DNA from: Bacillota bacterium
GTDB lineage: Bacteria > Bacillota > Clostridia > Lachnospirales > Lachnospiraceae
Reading direction: 5' to 3'
Length of the DNA stretch: 64,000 bases
Assembly (NCBI GenBank): GCA_023398615.1
Contig: JAEWSD010000210.1
Coordinates: 1 to 64,000 of the forward strand
The notes under the pieces are model-generated. The model searched no databases and was not told where the DNA came from. It was given only the letters and a program-made list of their open reading frames with translations. Of the stretch, positions 1-9,568 are shown one piece after another (the first letter of the stretch is position 1; each line of letters starts with the position of its first letter). A program made the translations under genes and the position numbers.

Positions 1-128
1 CCCGGAATTACTACCCGGATGACAACGCGGAGGAAAGGCCTGTTATGCTTTGGCGATCACACTCCAATGCAATGTATACGAACTGGCTGAACTACTATGT
101 CTACCAAGTCACACCTTACGAATTATAA
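1..128 (+). CDS. metA: Homoserine O-acyltransferase MetA, C-terminal end only (partial)
   Basis: An open frame from the left edge reads to a TAA at 126-128 and gives about 41 residues. They include [15 protein letters not shown] at the end, the characteristic tail of the MetA family (homoserine O-acetyl- or O-succinyltransferase, first dedicated step of methionine synthesis). The start and the catalytic residues lie outside the window, so acyl-donor specificity cannot be judged. It has no functional link to the genes that follow. Confidence 0.8.
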   Translation, partial: RNYYPDDNAEERPVMLWRSHSNAMYTNWLNYYVYQVTPYEL

Positions 129-203
129 GGTGGTGTTGGTAGTTTAAAATGGGGTATAATTTTTGAGAAAATGCTCTTCTAAGTTAATACTTTAAACATT
201 GGC

Positions 204-240
204 ATAAGGACATTACTTTCAAAGGTGGTGTCCTTATTTA
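204..240 (+). terminator. Possible intrinsic terminator after metA
   Basis: A perfect 9-bp stem (ATAAGGACA at 204-212 with its complement at 229-237) is followed by a short T-rich stretch. The T-run is interrupted, so termination may be weak. Confidence 0.4.
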
Positions 241-297
241 GTATTTAATATACAAAGTATATAATGGAATATTTTAATGTAAATTTAAATTAAAATA

Positions 298-326
298 TTG
301 CACACTATATTAACGGATGTTATAAT
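298..326 (+). promoter_or_regulatory. Sigma-A-type promoter of the toxin-antitoxin pair
   Basis: TTGCAC at 298-303 and TATAAT at 321-326 are separated by 17 bp, directly upstream of the antitoxin gene. Confidence 0.65.
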
Positions 327-351
327 ATAATAAATGAAAGGAGTTGATATT

Positions 352-711
352 ATGAATACAACATTAATTGATTTAACTGAAAGACTTGTACCTGTTTCAG
401 ACTTTAGTCAGGGAAGAGCCGGAAAGATATTTGCAGATGTATATGAAAACAATACTGAATATATTGTTTTGAAAAATAATCAGCCAACTGCTGTAGTATT
501 ATCTATTCAAGAATATAAAAATATTCAAAATAGAATTAGTAATATGGAGAAGATACTTGAAGATATTGAAAATATTCGTTTGCTTCAATTAGCGAAAGAA
601 AGAAGCGATAAAATCAATAACCAGACTGTTTCTTTTGAAGAGATTGTTGCCCAAGAAGGCTATACGACAGATGAGATAAAAAAACTCTCAGAAAGCGTTA
701 AATTTGAATAA
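352..711 (+). CDS. Phd/YefM-type antitoxin
   Basis: The 119-residue product has the Phd/YefM layout. An N-terminal DNA-binding and dimerisation region (about residues 10-60, with the family-like stretch NNQPTAVVLSIQEY) is followed by a charged, probably disordered C-terminus that would bind and block the toxin. The start at 352 is chosen because AAAGGAG lies 7-8 bases upstream; an in-frame ATG at 334 lacks a good site. The stop overlaps the toxin start (TAATG), the usual coupling of such pairs. The antitoxin probably represses its own promoter. Base composition is clearly more AT-rich than the nitrogenase genes, which suggests a mobile cassette. Confidence 0.8.
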   Translation: MNTTLIDLTERLVPVSDFSQGRAGKIFADVYENNTEYIVLKNNQPTAVVLSIQEYKNIQNRISNMEKILEDIENIRLLQLAKERSDKINNQTVSFEEIVAQEGYTTDEIKKLSESVKFE

Positions 712-1079
712 TGGGTTGGACAATACGAATAACAGATGAAGCAGTTAAAGATTTATCAAAGCTGGATGGCTCCATTAAGAAGCAGGTGTTAGCAGGTATA
801 TATAAAGTATCTGAAGCACCTTTACCAAGTCCCAACGGTTATGGAAAACCTTTAGGAAATAAGAATGGAAATAATTTAACGGGATTTTTTAAAATCAAAT
901 ATCGTGATATCGGTATTAGAGTAGTATATACGCTGATACTTAATGAAATGAAAATGAATATTGTTGCGGTTTCAGTGAGGGATGATGATTACTGTTATAA
1001 GTTGGCAGCGTTATTATATGAAAAATATGGCGACAAGATATTTAAAGATACATTTGAAAAATTTGATGATTATGATTAG
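711..1079 (+). CDS. RelE/ParE-superfamily toxin
   Basis: The 122-residue protein has the small, basic RelE/ParE fold signature: TIRITDEAVKDLSKL at the N-terminus, a GNNLTGFFKIKYRDIGIRVV core and a late IVAVSVRDD strand. Related toxins cleave ribosome-bound mRNA or poison gyrase; the sequence does not settle which. It overlaps the antitoxin stop by one base and has no Shine-Dalgarno site of its own, so translation is probably coupled. Confidence 0.75.
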   Translation: MGWTIRITDEAVKDLSKLDGSIKKQVLAGIYKVSEAPLPSPNGYGKPLGNKNGNNLTGFFKIKYRDIGIRVVYTLILNEMKMNIVAVSVRDDDYCYKLAALLYEKYGDKIFKDTFEKFDDYD

Positions 1080-1371
1080 TACTGGTAGATTATGTATTGC
1101 AAATGCGGTTTCTTTCTTGTATCGGTGGTAAGGGTTCCTCTTGCCAATTGTTCCCTGGATAGTATAACGAAATAATCCCGTGAAAATTGTTCTTGTCATC
1201 ATTATTGCGTTGTGGTAAGATTAATTCGATTGAAACTATAGGGTAGAAAGATGACAAAACATGAAAGCTTTGATACTAATATTAATTATCTGAAAACAGT
1301 ATGAAATGTATGACAATTATGAAATGAATTACACTAATCTTTAATCTAACGATTTTATGGAGGAAAGCCTT

Positions 1372-2343
1372 ATGGAGAATGAGCTTCTTAGTGCTCAGGA
1401 AGTTGCTGAAATCTTAAAAATATCAAGGAATACTGTTTATGAATTGATAAAAAGAGGGGAATTAAATTCATCTAAGGTCGGAAAACAGGTGAGAGTTACA
1501 AGAAGTGAAGTAAACGCTTACTTAAACGGAGCAGTCACCAGCAGCCCTGCTGCGGCCAGGGAAACGCCTTCGGGCGCGCTGCTGCCCAAAATTACGAAAA
1601 GGCAAAGTCCGTATCAGGTGATTGATGAGAACATCAGAGGCAATGAATTTATTATTTGCGGACAGGATGTTTCACTGGATTTACTGGCGAATCATCTTAG
1701 CGCTTATTCCGATACTATCCAGTTATACCGTTCCTATCTTACCAGTTATAACGGTATCTTTGCGTTATATCAGGGCCGGGTGAATATTGCTACGGCACAT
1801 CTTTGGGACGGCGATCTGGATGAGTATAATGTCTCATACGTTAAAAAAATGATGCCCGGTATACCTGCTTTAATCATAAGGATCGGAAAACGCAGGCATG
1901 GATTTTATGTCCAGAAGAATAATCCGAAGGGAATTACGGGGTGGACCGACCTTAAAAGAATGAATATTTCAATTGTAAACCGTGAGAGAGGAAGCGGGAC
2001 AAGAGTTCTGCTTGATGAAAAACTCCGGCTGATGGGCATGATGGGAGATTATATTGAAGGTTATCATCATGAGTGCAAGTCGCATCTTGCGGTTGCCAGT
2101 CTGATATCTCATGGGGAAGCCGATGTTGGGATAGGAAGTGAAACAGGACTGATGAATGTGAACGGAATTGATTTTATCCCGCTTCAAACAGAATGTTATG
2201 ATTTGATCATGCGTTTGGTCGATGCCGATAAACAGCCCTACAAAAAAATCATGGAGATCCTGGCATCCGATGAATTCAAAAGAGATTTGCAGATTCTTGG
2301 CTGCTATGATACGACGGAAACAGGAAAAATAATATGGAGCTAA
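1372..2343 (+). CDS. One-component regulator: excisionase-type HTH fused to a molybdate-type binding domain
   Basis: The 323-residue protein starts with an excisionase/MerR-like helix-turn-helix (about residues 6-55, LSAQEVAEILKISRNTVYELIKRG). After a linker comes a PBP-like domain (about 85-320, PF12727 type) with the hallmark ISIVNRERGSGTRVLLDE. Proteins of this design are usually annotated as molybdate- or tungstate-responsive DNA-binding proteins. The start at 1372 is preceded by GGAGG at the right distance; the ATG at 1357 is not. The gene ends in its own terminator, 426 bp before anfH and on the same strand. Fe-only nitrogenase is generally made only without molybdenum, so I infer it is the molybdenum sensor that silences the anf operon. 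Ligand and DNA site are unproven. Confidence 0.75.
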   Translation: MENELLSAQEVAEILKISRNTVYELIKRGELNSSKVGKQVRVTRSEVNAYLNGAVTSSPAAARETPSGALLPKITKRQSPYQVIDENIRGNEFIICGQDVSLDLLANHLSAYSDTIQLYRSYLTSYNGIFALYQGRVNIATAHLWDGDLDEYNVSYVKKMMPGIPALIIRIGKRRHGFYVQKNNPKGITGWTDLKRMNISIVNRERGSGTRVLLDEKLRLMGMMGDYIEGYHHECKSHLAVASLISHGEADVGIGSETGLMNVNGIDFIPLQTECYDLIMRLVDADKQPYKKIMEILASDEFKRDLQILGCYDTTETGKIIWS

Positions 2344-2347
2344 ACAG

Positions 2348-2379
2348 AAAAGCTTATGGCATTGCCAAAGGCTTTTTTT
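2348..2379 (+). terminator. Intrinsic terminator of the regulator gene
   Basis: A two-part hairpin (AAAAGC and TGGCA pairing with TGCCA and GGCTTTT) runs into a seven-T tract at about 2373-2379. It separates the regulator transcript from the anf operon. Confidence 0.65.
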
Positions 2380-2468
2380 CTTGCCATCGACCTGTCCTGA
2401 AATGCTATCTGTAAACGCCTGGCATGTGACAAACATAACTAAACGTGAATAGCGAGAAAGGCAATGTG

Positions 2469-2487
2469 GATATTTTATATAAATATC
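2469..2487. promoter_or_regulatory. Perfect palindrome upstream of the anf promoter, candidate operator
   Basis: Seven-base arms GATATTT and AAATATC flank a TATAT centre, about 35 bp upstream of the -35 box. The size and symmetry suit a dimeric DNA-binding protein. A link to the adjacent HTH-PBP regulator is inference. Confidence 0.45.
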
Positions 2488-2513
2488 ACGGATTCCAGCC
2501 AATATTTTAGAAT

Positions 2514-2551
2514 ATGTATACATTGACTTTGTAACAATTAAATCTTATAGT
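2514..2551 (+). promoter_or_regulatory. Sigma-A-type promoter of the anf operon with overlapping palindrome
   Basis: TTGACT at 2523-2528 and TATAGT at 2546-2551 have 17-bp spacing. The palindrome ATGTATACAT at 2514-2523 touches the first base of the -35 box, a position suited to repression. Transcription would start near 2558, giving a leader of about 210 bases. I see no sigma-54 -24/-12 element here, unlike AnfA-controlled anf promoters of Proteobacteria. Confidence 0.65.
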
Positions 2552-2689
2552 ATCCTTATTAATAAATGACAGATAAGACAGAATGACAATACCTTAAGAG
2601 AAATAGTGATAAATGAGACAAACATTATTAAATCGGACAAAAAATCACGTTAAGTGTTGTAATCGTCTATATCAAGAGAGTAACAGAGA

Positions 2690-2728
2690 GGTTATTATAT
2701 TCATTCCATGAATATGATGCCTTTTTTT
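2690..2728 (+). terminator. Intrinsic terminator inside the anfH leader (candidate attenuator)
   Basis: The left arm at 2690-2704 pairs with 2708-2721 over 14 bp with one bulged T and two G-U pairs, around a 3-base loop. The stem is closed by GG/CC at its base and is followed at once by seven T (2722-2728). It lies after the promoter and 41 bases before the anfH start, so transcripts must read through it to express the nitrogenase. Confidence 0.65.
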
Positions 2729-2733
2729 ATTAA

Positions 2734-3594
<861 letters not shown>

Positions 3595-3613
3595 TTCGAA
3601 AGGAGCATTTCAT

Positions 3614-3931
3614 ATGAAAATGTTAAAGGCAATCGTACGACCCGAAATTGCCGATACCGTTGCGGATGCACTTGCGGAAGCAGGTTTTAACTCAATGACA
3701 AAGATTAATGCGTTTGGCAGAGGAAAACAGAACGGTATCGTCATCGGTTCCATCCGTTATGATGAGCTACCAAAAACGATTCTTATGCTGGTTGTTGAAG
3801 ATGATGCCGTAAATGAAATTCTGAAAATTATCAAATATAAAGCCTATACCGGTAATTTTGGTGACGGTAAGGTTTTCATTACCCCGGTTGAGAGAGTTAT
3901 GACGGTAAGAACCGGAGAGACAGGATTATAG
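3614..3931 (+). CDS. nifI1: Nitrogenase-associated PII protein NifI1
   Basis: This is a GlnB-family protein of 105 residues, starting MKMLKAIVRPE. NifI1 and NifI2 together sense 2-oxoglutarate and ATP/ADP and block the dinitrogenase when ammonium is present, as worked out in methanogens. Position between the H and D genes and the divergent T-loop region mark it as NifI1 rather than housekeeping GlnK. The start at 3614 is set by AAAGGAG about 9 bases upstream. The next gene begins within ten bases of its stop. Confidence 0.85.
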   Translation: MKMLKAIVRPEIADTVADALAEAGFNSMTKINAFGRGKQNGIVIGSIRYDELPKTILMLVVEDDAVNEILKIIKYKAYTGNFGDGKVFITPVERVMTVRTGETGL

Positions 3932-3940
3932 GTGGCCGCC

Positions 3941-4312
3941 ATGAAGGAAATCATTACAATTATCCGCCCCAAGAAAGTAAACGCAACAAAAGAGGCCCTG
4001 GTGAAGCTTGGAATTCCAAGTATGACTGCTATTCCGGTACTTGGAAGAGGCAAGCAGAAGGGGATTGACGGCGAGGTGAATATTGAATACCGCGCAGGGA
4101 TATTACAGCAGAACAAAAGCGGAGGAATGAAATATATACCAAAGCGATATCTTTCGATTGTTGTAAATGATGAAAATGCAGATGCGGTGATTGATACTAT
4201 AATGAAGGTAAACCGGACAGGTGAGATTGGTGACGGAAAAATATTTATCTGCCCGGTGGAAGATGTTATCCGCATCAGAACCGACGAGCAGGGTAATGAG
4301 GCAATTAATTGA
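3941..4312 (+). CDS. nifI2: Nitrogenase-associated PII protein NifI2
   Basis: The second GlnB-family protein, 123 residues, has the longer T-loop typical of NifI2 (about residues 40-70, with EVNIEYRAGILQQNKSGGMKY). It partners NifI1 in reversible, ligand-dependent inhibition of the nitrogenase component. The ATG at 3941 fits the family start MKEIITIIRPKK and has AGGTGG upstream; a GTG at 3932 directly after the nifI1 stop is the alternative. The H-I1-I2-D order is known from methanogen and Clostridia nitrogenase operons. Confidence 0.85.
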   Translation: MKEIITIIRPKKVNATKEALVKLGIPSMTAIPVLGRGKQKGIDGEVNIEYRAGILQQNKSGGMKYIPKRYLSIVVNDENADAVIDTIMKVNRTGEIGDGKIFICPVEDVIRIRTDEQGNEAIN

Positions 4313-4315
4313 TAA

Positions 4316-5911
<1,596 letters not shown>

Positions 5912-5926
5912 CGGAGGTGAATGGTA

Positions 5927-6280
5927 TTGGATGAAGTATTATTAAAAGAAAGAGTAGAGGCATTGCTTAATGTTATTATGAAGAAATGTCTGTGGCAGTT
6001 TCATTCCCGCGCATGGGACAGAGAAAGGCAGAACGAGAACATCATTCAGAAGACGATGCAGCTGCTGTGCGATGAATCTGTGGAAAATGATACGCCGGAG
6101 CAGCGGTGCTACTATGTCGATGCAATGTATCTGGCGGAAAATTATAAAAAAAGTTTTCCCTGGATATCTGAAATCGACAAGGTGGATTTGAAAAAGGTTA
6201 TGCAAGGCCTGAAAGAACGTTTGGATTATCTGCTGATTACCGGCTCCCTTAACAAAGAATTGACTGACCCGCTTTACTAA
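5927..6280 (+). CDS. anfG: Fe-only nitrogenase delta subunit AnfG
   Basis: This small subunit exists only in alternative (V and Fe-only) nitrogenases and is needed for cofactor insertion and activity of the hexameric dinitrogenase. The signature CLWQFHSRAWDRERQN lies near the N-terminus and GLKERLDYLLITGSLNKELTDP near the C-terminus. I prefer the TTG at 5927 (117 residues) because GGAGG at 5913-5917 is 9 bases away. The ATG at 5921 is in frame but only 3 bases from that site. It sits between anfD and anfK as in other anf operons. Confidence 0.93.
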   Translation: MDEVLLKERVEALLNVIMKKCLWQFHSRAWDRERQNENIIQKTMQLLCDESVENDTPEQRCYYVDAMYLAENYKKSFPWISEIDKVDLKKVMQGLKERLDYLLITGSLNKELTDPLY

Positions 6281-6294
6281 ATAAGGAGGTAATT

Positions 6295-7683
6295 ATGAAC
6301 TGTGATGTGAAAGAGAAAGAACGTGCAGGTATTATTAATCCGATATTTACATGCCAGCCGGCGGGTGTCCAGTTTGCCAGCATAGGTATCAAGGACTGTA
6401 TCGGAATTGTTCATGGCGGGCAGGGCTGTGTAATGTTTGTAAGACTATTATTTTCCCAGCATTATAAAGAAAGCTTTGAACTGGCTTCCTCGTCCCTTCA
6501 TGAAGACGGTGCGGTATTCGGTGCCTTAAATCGTGTGGAAGAGGCGGTAGATGTTCTGCTTATGAGATATCCGCATGTCAGGGTGGTTCCGATAATATCA
6601 ACCTGTTCTACCGAGGTCATCGGCGACGATATTGACGGTGTCGTAAGAAAATTGAACCGTACTCTGCTTAAGGATAAATTTGCCGGACGTGAGGTTCACC
6701 TGATACCGATCCATTCCCCGAGCTTTGTCGGGAGTATGATCACCGGCTATGATATTGCGGTGAAGGAATTCGTCTCTTACTTTGCAAAGAAAAGTACTCC
6801 CTCCGACAAAATCAATCTGATAACGGGTTGGGTGAATCCGGGGGATGTAACCGAACTGAAGCATCTTCTGTCGGCAATGGATGTCAGGGCGAATGTTCTG
6901 TTTGAAACGGAGTCCTTCGATTCTCCGCTGATGCCGGACGGAAACCATGTATCACATGGTGAAACGACGATTGAGGATTTGACGGATACGGCAAATGCAA
7001 AGGCTACCTTTGTTTTGAACCGGTATGAGGGCGGCAGGGCGGCAGAATACCTGGAGAATGAATTTGAGATACCGGCCGTTATCGGCCCTGCTCCGATCGG
7101 TATCAGAAATACCGACAGCTTCCTTAAAAAGCTCAGTGATGTAACCGGAAAACCTATTCCGAAGTCACTGGTAAAAGAAAGAGGTATTGCACTGGATGCC
7201 ATCACAGATGTTACCCATATGTTCCTGGCGGATAAAAAGGTTGCGATTTACGGCAGTCCGGATCTTGTCATCAGTCTGGCACAGTTCTGTCTGGATATGG
7301 AAATGAAACCGGTGCTTCTGCTGTTAGGAGATGATAATTCAAAGTATAAAAATGATTCCCGCATCAAAGAATTCCAGGAAAAACTCGACTATAAAATGGA
7401 AATTGTTATGAATGCCGACCTGTGGGAGCTGGAAAACCGTATTAAAAATGAGGGTCTGGAGCTTGATTTGATTATGGGGCACTCCAAGGGCAGATTTATC
7501 TCCATTGATTATAATATCCCTATGGTCAGAGTGGGATTCCCGGTTTATGACAGGGCAGGAAAGTACCGCCACCCTATCGTCGGATATCGCGGAGCCATGC
7601 TTCTGGCGGAAGAAATTGCAAATACCTGGTTTGCGGATATGGAATGTAAGCATAATAGGGAACCGATATTAAATATGTGGTAG
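6295..7683 (+). CDS. anfK: Fe-only nitrogenase beta subunit AnfK
   Basis: The 462-residue beta subunit carries the three beta-side P-cluster cysteines: Cys20 (IFTCQPAG), Cys45 (GGQGCVMF) and Cys104 (STCSTEVIGDD). Long blocks such as GHSKGRFISIDYNIP match AnfK. It is shorter at the N-terminus than NifK, as is normal for AnfK. It forms the D2G2K2 dinitrogenase with AnfD and AnfG. An AAGGAGG site lies just before the ATG. Confidence 0.95.
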   Translation: MNCDVKEKERAGIINPIFTCQPAGVQFASIGIKDCIGIVHGGQGCVMFVRLLFSQHYKESFELASSSLHEDGAVFGALNRVEEAVDVLLMRYPHVRVVPIISTCSTEVIGDDIDGVVRKLNRTLLKDKFAGREVHLIPIHSPSFVGSMITGYDIAVKEFVSYFAKKSTPSDKINLITGWVNPGDVTELKHLLSAMDVRANVLFETESFDSPLMPDGNHVSHGETTIEDLTDTANAKATFVLNRYEGGRAAEYLENEFEIPAVIGPAPIGIRNTDSFLKKLSDVTGKPIPKSLVKERGIALDAITDVTHMFLADKKVAIYGSPDLVISLAQFCLDMEMKPVLLLLGDDNSKYKNDSRIKEFQEKLDYKMEIVMNADLWELENRIKNEGLELDLIMGHSKGRFISIDYNIPMVRVGFPVYDRAGKYRHPIVGYRGAMLLAEEIANTWFADMECKHNREPILNMW

Positions 7684-7726
7684 GTTAATTAGCGGAACAT
7701 ATCATTACGTTAAGGTGGTGCAGCCT

Positions 7727-8962
7727 TTGCATAATAAAAAATCACATGCATGCAGACATCCGTGTTTCAATAATTATGATTTCCATAATGCTATTATTCA
7801 CCTGCCTGTTGCATCCGAATTCAATATTGATTATAAGAACAGCCTGCCGAAATGCTATTGTTCAGGTACCGGCTGTGAAGCCTCCGCCAATACGATTCTT
7901 ACTCCCTATGAGGCGATGGAACGCTTTCTCGATGCGAAGAAGAGCAACCCGAACCTGACAGTGGCGGCTATTTCCGGACCGGGAGAGGCATTAGCCAATT
8001 TTGATGAGGTGAAGGAAACATTCAGGTACCTTCGGCAGACGAATCCGGAAATACTTTTATGTCTGTCCACAAATGGCCTGATGCTTCCGGTCTATGCCAA
8101 CCACCTGATTTCATTGGGAGTAAACTATATAACCGTTAACGTCAATACCATAAGTCCGGAGACGGGAGCAAAAATATATGATCATATTACCTATCTTGGT
8201 CACAAATATTCCGATGTGGAGGGCTCAAATATTCTGCTTCAAAATCAAATATCCGGCATCAGTTATCTGGCATCCATGGGCCTTTCCGTAAGGATGAACA
8301 TAATTGTCATAAAGGGGATTAATGATCATGAGATAAAAGACATTGTCGGGATGGCTAAAGAATGCGGATGTAAATTAACCAATATTATACAGCAAACCAT
8401 AACCGGAAACCGTGATTATAACGGATTGGAATCCTATAGTAATGACGAGTTGAGCAACTTAAGACAGGAATGCGAAAAAATAATGCCGCAGTCTTATTTT
8501 TGCAAGCCCTGCAATGCCGCCACGCTGGAAACACTGGGTACCAGACTTTCGATCGATTTCGAAGAATATTCGAGAAATTTAAAAAGAGATCGGAAGTCTG
8601 CTTCCGTTCATTTTCGCTTTGCAGTCTGTTCCAGGAACGGGACGCTGACGAATCAGCATTTTGGGCATGCGACCAAGTTCTACATCTATGATTATAATGA
8701 TGAGATTATTACTTTTCTGGAGATCAGAGCAATTGAACAATATTCTCTCGGAACAAAGGAAGAAAAGGAAGCGGGAAAGGTCTATAAACTTATTAAGGCG
8801 ATTGAGGACTGTAATTGTGTTATTTGTATGAGAATAGGAGTTTGCCCCTCCAATGCGCTGAAAGATAAAAATATTGACATCTATACAACGTATAATTTAA
8901 TTGAAGACGGAATAAGAGAAGCAGTAAATCGTCTGTATTTCGGACTTCCGGTTGACCGTTAG
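7727..8962 (+). CDS. NifB-like protein lacking the radical-SAM cysteines, with NifX-like C-terminal domain
   Basis: The 411-residue protein aligns without gaps to NifB across its radical-SAM core, including HPCF (11-14), GPGEALANF, LCLSTNGL and a CKPC pair (259/262). A NifX/NafY-type cofactor-binding domain with NQHFGHA occupies about 295-405. NifB makes the 8Fe-9S-C core shared by all nitrogenase cofactors. Here the CX3CX2C motif binding the SAM 4Fe-4S cluster reads F32-N-I-D-Y36-K-N-S39, so all three ligands are gone. Other NifB cysteines (13, 45, 112, 259, 262) remain, and Cys43 and Cys50 are extra. It is therefore unlikely to do radical chemistry; I infer a cluster carrier or scaffold. 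Start is TTG at 7727, placed by AAGGTGG. A catalytic nifB should exist elsewhere. Confidence 0.8.
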   Translation: MHNKKSHACRHPCFNNYDFHNAIIHLPVASEFNIDYKNSLPKCYCSGTGCEASANTILTPYEAMERFLDAKKSNPNLTVAAISGPGEALANFDEVKETFRYLRQTNPEILLCLSTNGLMLPVYANHLISLGVNYITVNVNTISPETGAKIYDHITYLGHKYSDVEGSNILLQNQISGISYLASMGLSVRMNIIVIKGINDHEIKDIVGMAKECGCKLTNIIQQTITGNRDYNGLESYSNDELSNLRQECEKIMPQSYFCKPCNAATLETLGTRLSIDFEEYSRNLKRDRKSASVHFRFAVCSRNGTLTNQHFGHATKFYIYDYNDEIITFLEIRAIEQYSLGTKEEKEAGKVYKLIKAIEDCNCVICMRIGVCPSNALKDKNIDIYTTYNLIEDGIREAVNRLYFGLPVDR

Positions 8963-8999
8963 TAATAAGCAGCTTTGCAGGAAGAAGGTGGAATATAAT

Positions 9000-9518
9000 A
9001 TGGAGCATATCAGGTATACACAGAGAATTTGTACAGATACCGCCAAAATAGAAGAATTCCTTACAAAAACCAGAACGGGTGTGATAGGAATTGCAGGCGC
9101 CCGATATCCTTACTGTGTTCCCGTCAATTACATATGGAAAAACGGAGCGGTATATTTTCACGGACTTGGTTCAGGCAAGAAAATACGTCTGTTCGAGGAG
9201 CATCCGGAGGTATCCTTTACCGTATATGAAGAGATCGGAACAGTCAAGGATGCGGTGCCTTGCCATGCGGACACTTCATATATGAGCGTCATGCTGTTCG
9301 GCCATGTGGAAAAGGTGGAAGATTTTAAAGAATGTGCAGATGTTTTACAGGCAATCGTTGATAAATTTATGCCCGGATTCTATCAAAGCAAAATATCCTC
9401 CGCACTGGCAGAAAAATATCGTTCCGCTCACGACGGCAAAGCGGTTGCCGTATATAAAATTACACCCGTTGAACAAACGGCAAAAGAAAATGTGGCGGCA
9501 AAAGAAGATATGTTTTAG
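9000..9518 (+). CDS. PNPOx-like flavin-binding protein (NimA-type)
   Basis: The 172-residue protein belongs to the pyridoxamine-5-phosphate-oxidase-like split-barrel group, close to NimA-type proteins. Visible are GVIGIAGARYPYCVPVNYIWKNGAVYFHG and the later GHVEKVEDF, which shape an FMN or haem pocket. Such proteins are often flavin reductases or redox-stress proteins. Its place between the NifB-like gene and the repeat protein, 37 bases after the former, suggests co-transcription with the nitrogenase and a redox role there; this is inference. The start at 9000 has GAAGAAGGTGG upstream. Confidence 0.7.
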   Translation: MEHIRYTQRICTDTAKIEEFLTKTRTGVIGIAGARYPYCVPVNYIWKNGAVYFHGLGSGKKIRLFEEHPEVSFTVYEEIGTVKDAVPCHADTSYMSVMLFGHVEKVEDFKECADVLQAIVDKFMPGFYQSKISSALAEKYRSAHDGKAVAVYKITPVEQTAKENVAAKEDMF

Positions 9519-9568
9519 GAAGGTCTAAGGGAACCGGCTTAGATTCCGGTTAGAAGGAGGTTGATTCT

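Noticed and set aside
1014..1202. Minus-strand frame after the toxin gene
   Set aside because: It is short, has no domain and partly overlaps the toxin gene in antisense.
7853..7876. Cys43-x-Cys45-x4-Cys50 just after the lost motif as a shifted radical-SAM site
   Set aside because: The spacing CX1CX4C matches no radical-SAM cluster motif I know, and the ungapped NifB alignment places Cys45 at the conserved non-SAM cysteine.
7727..8962. Frameshift or sequencing error explaining the missing cysteines in the NifB-like gene
   Set aside because: Flanking residues align in one frame on both sides with no indel, and three separate substitutions would be needed.
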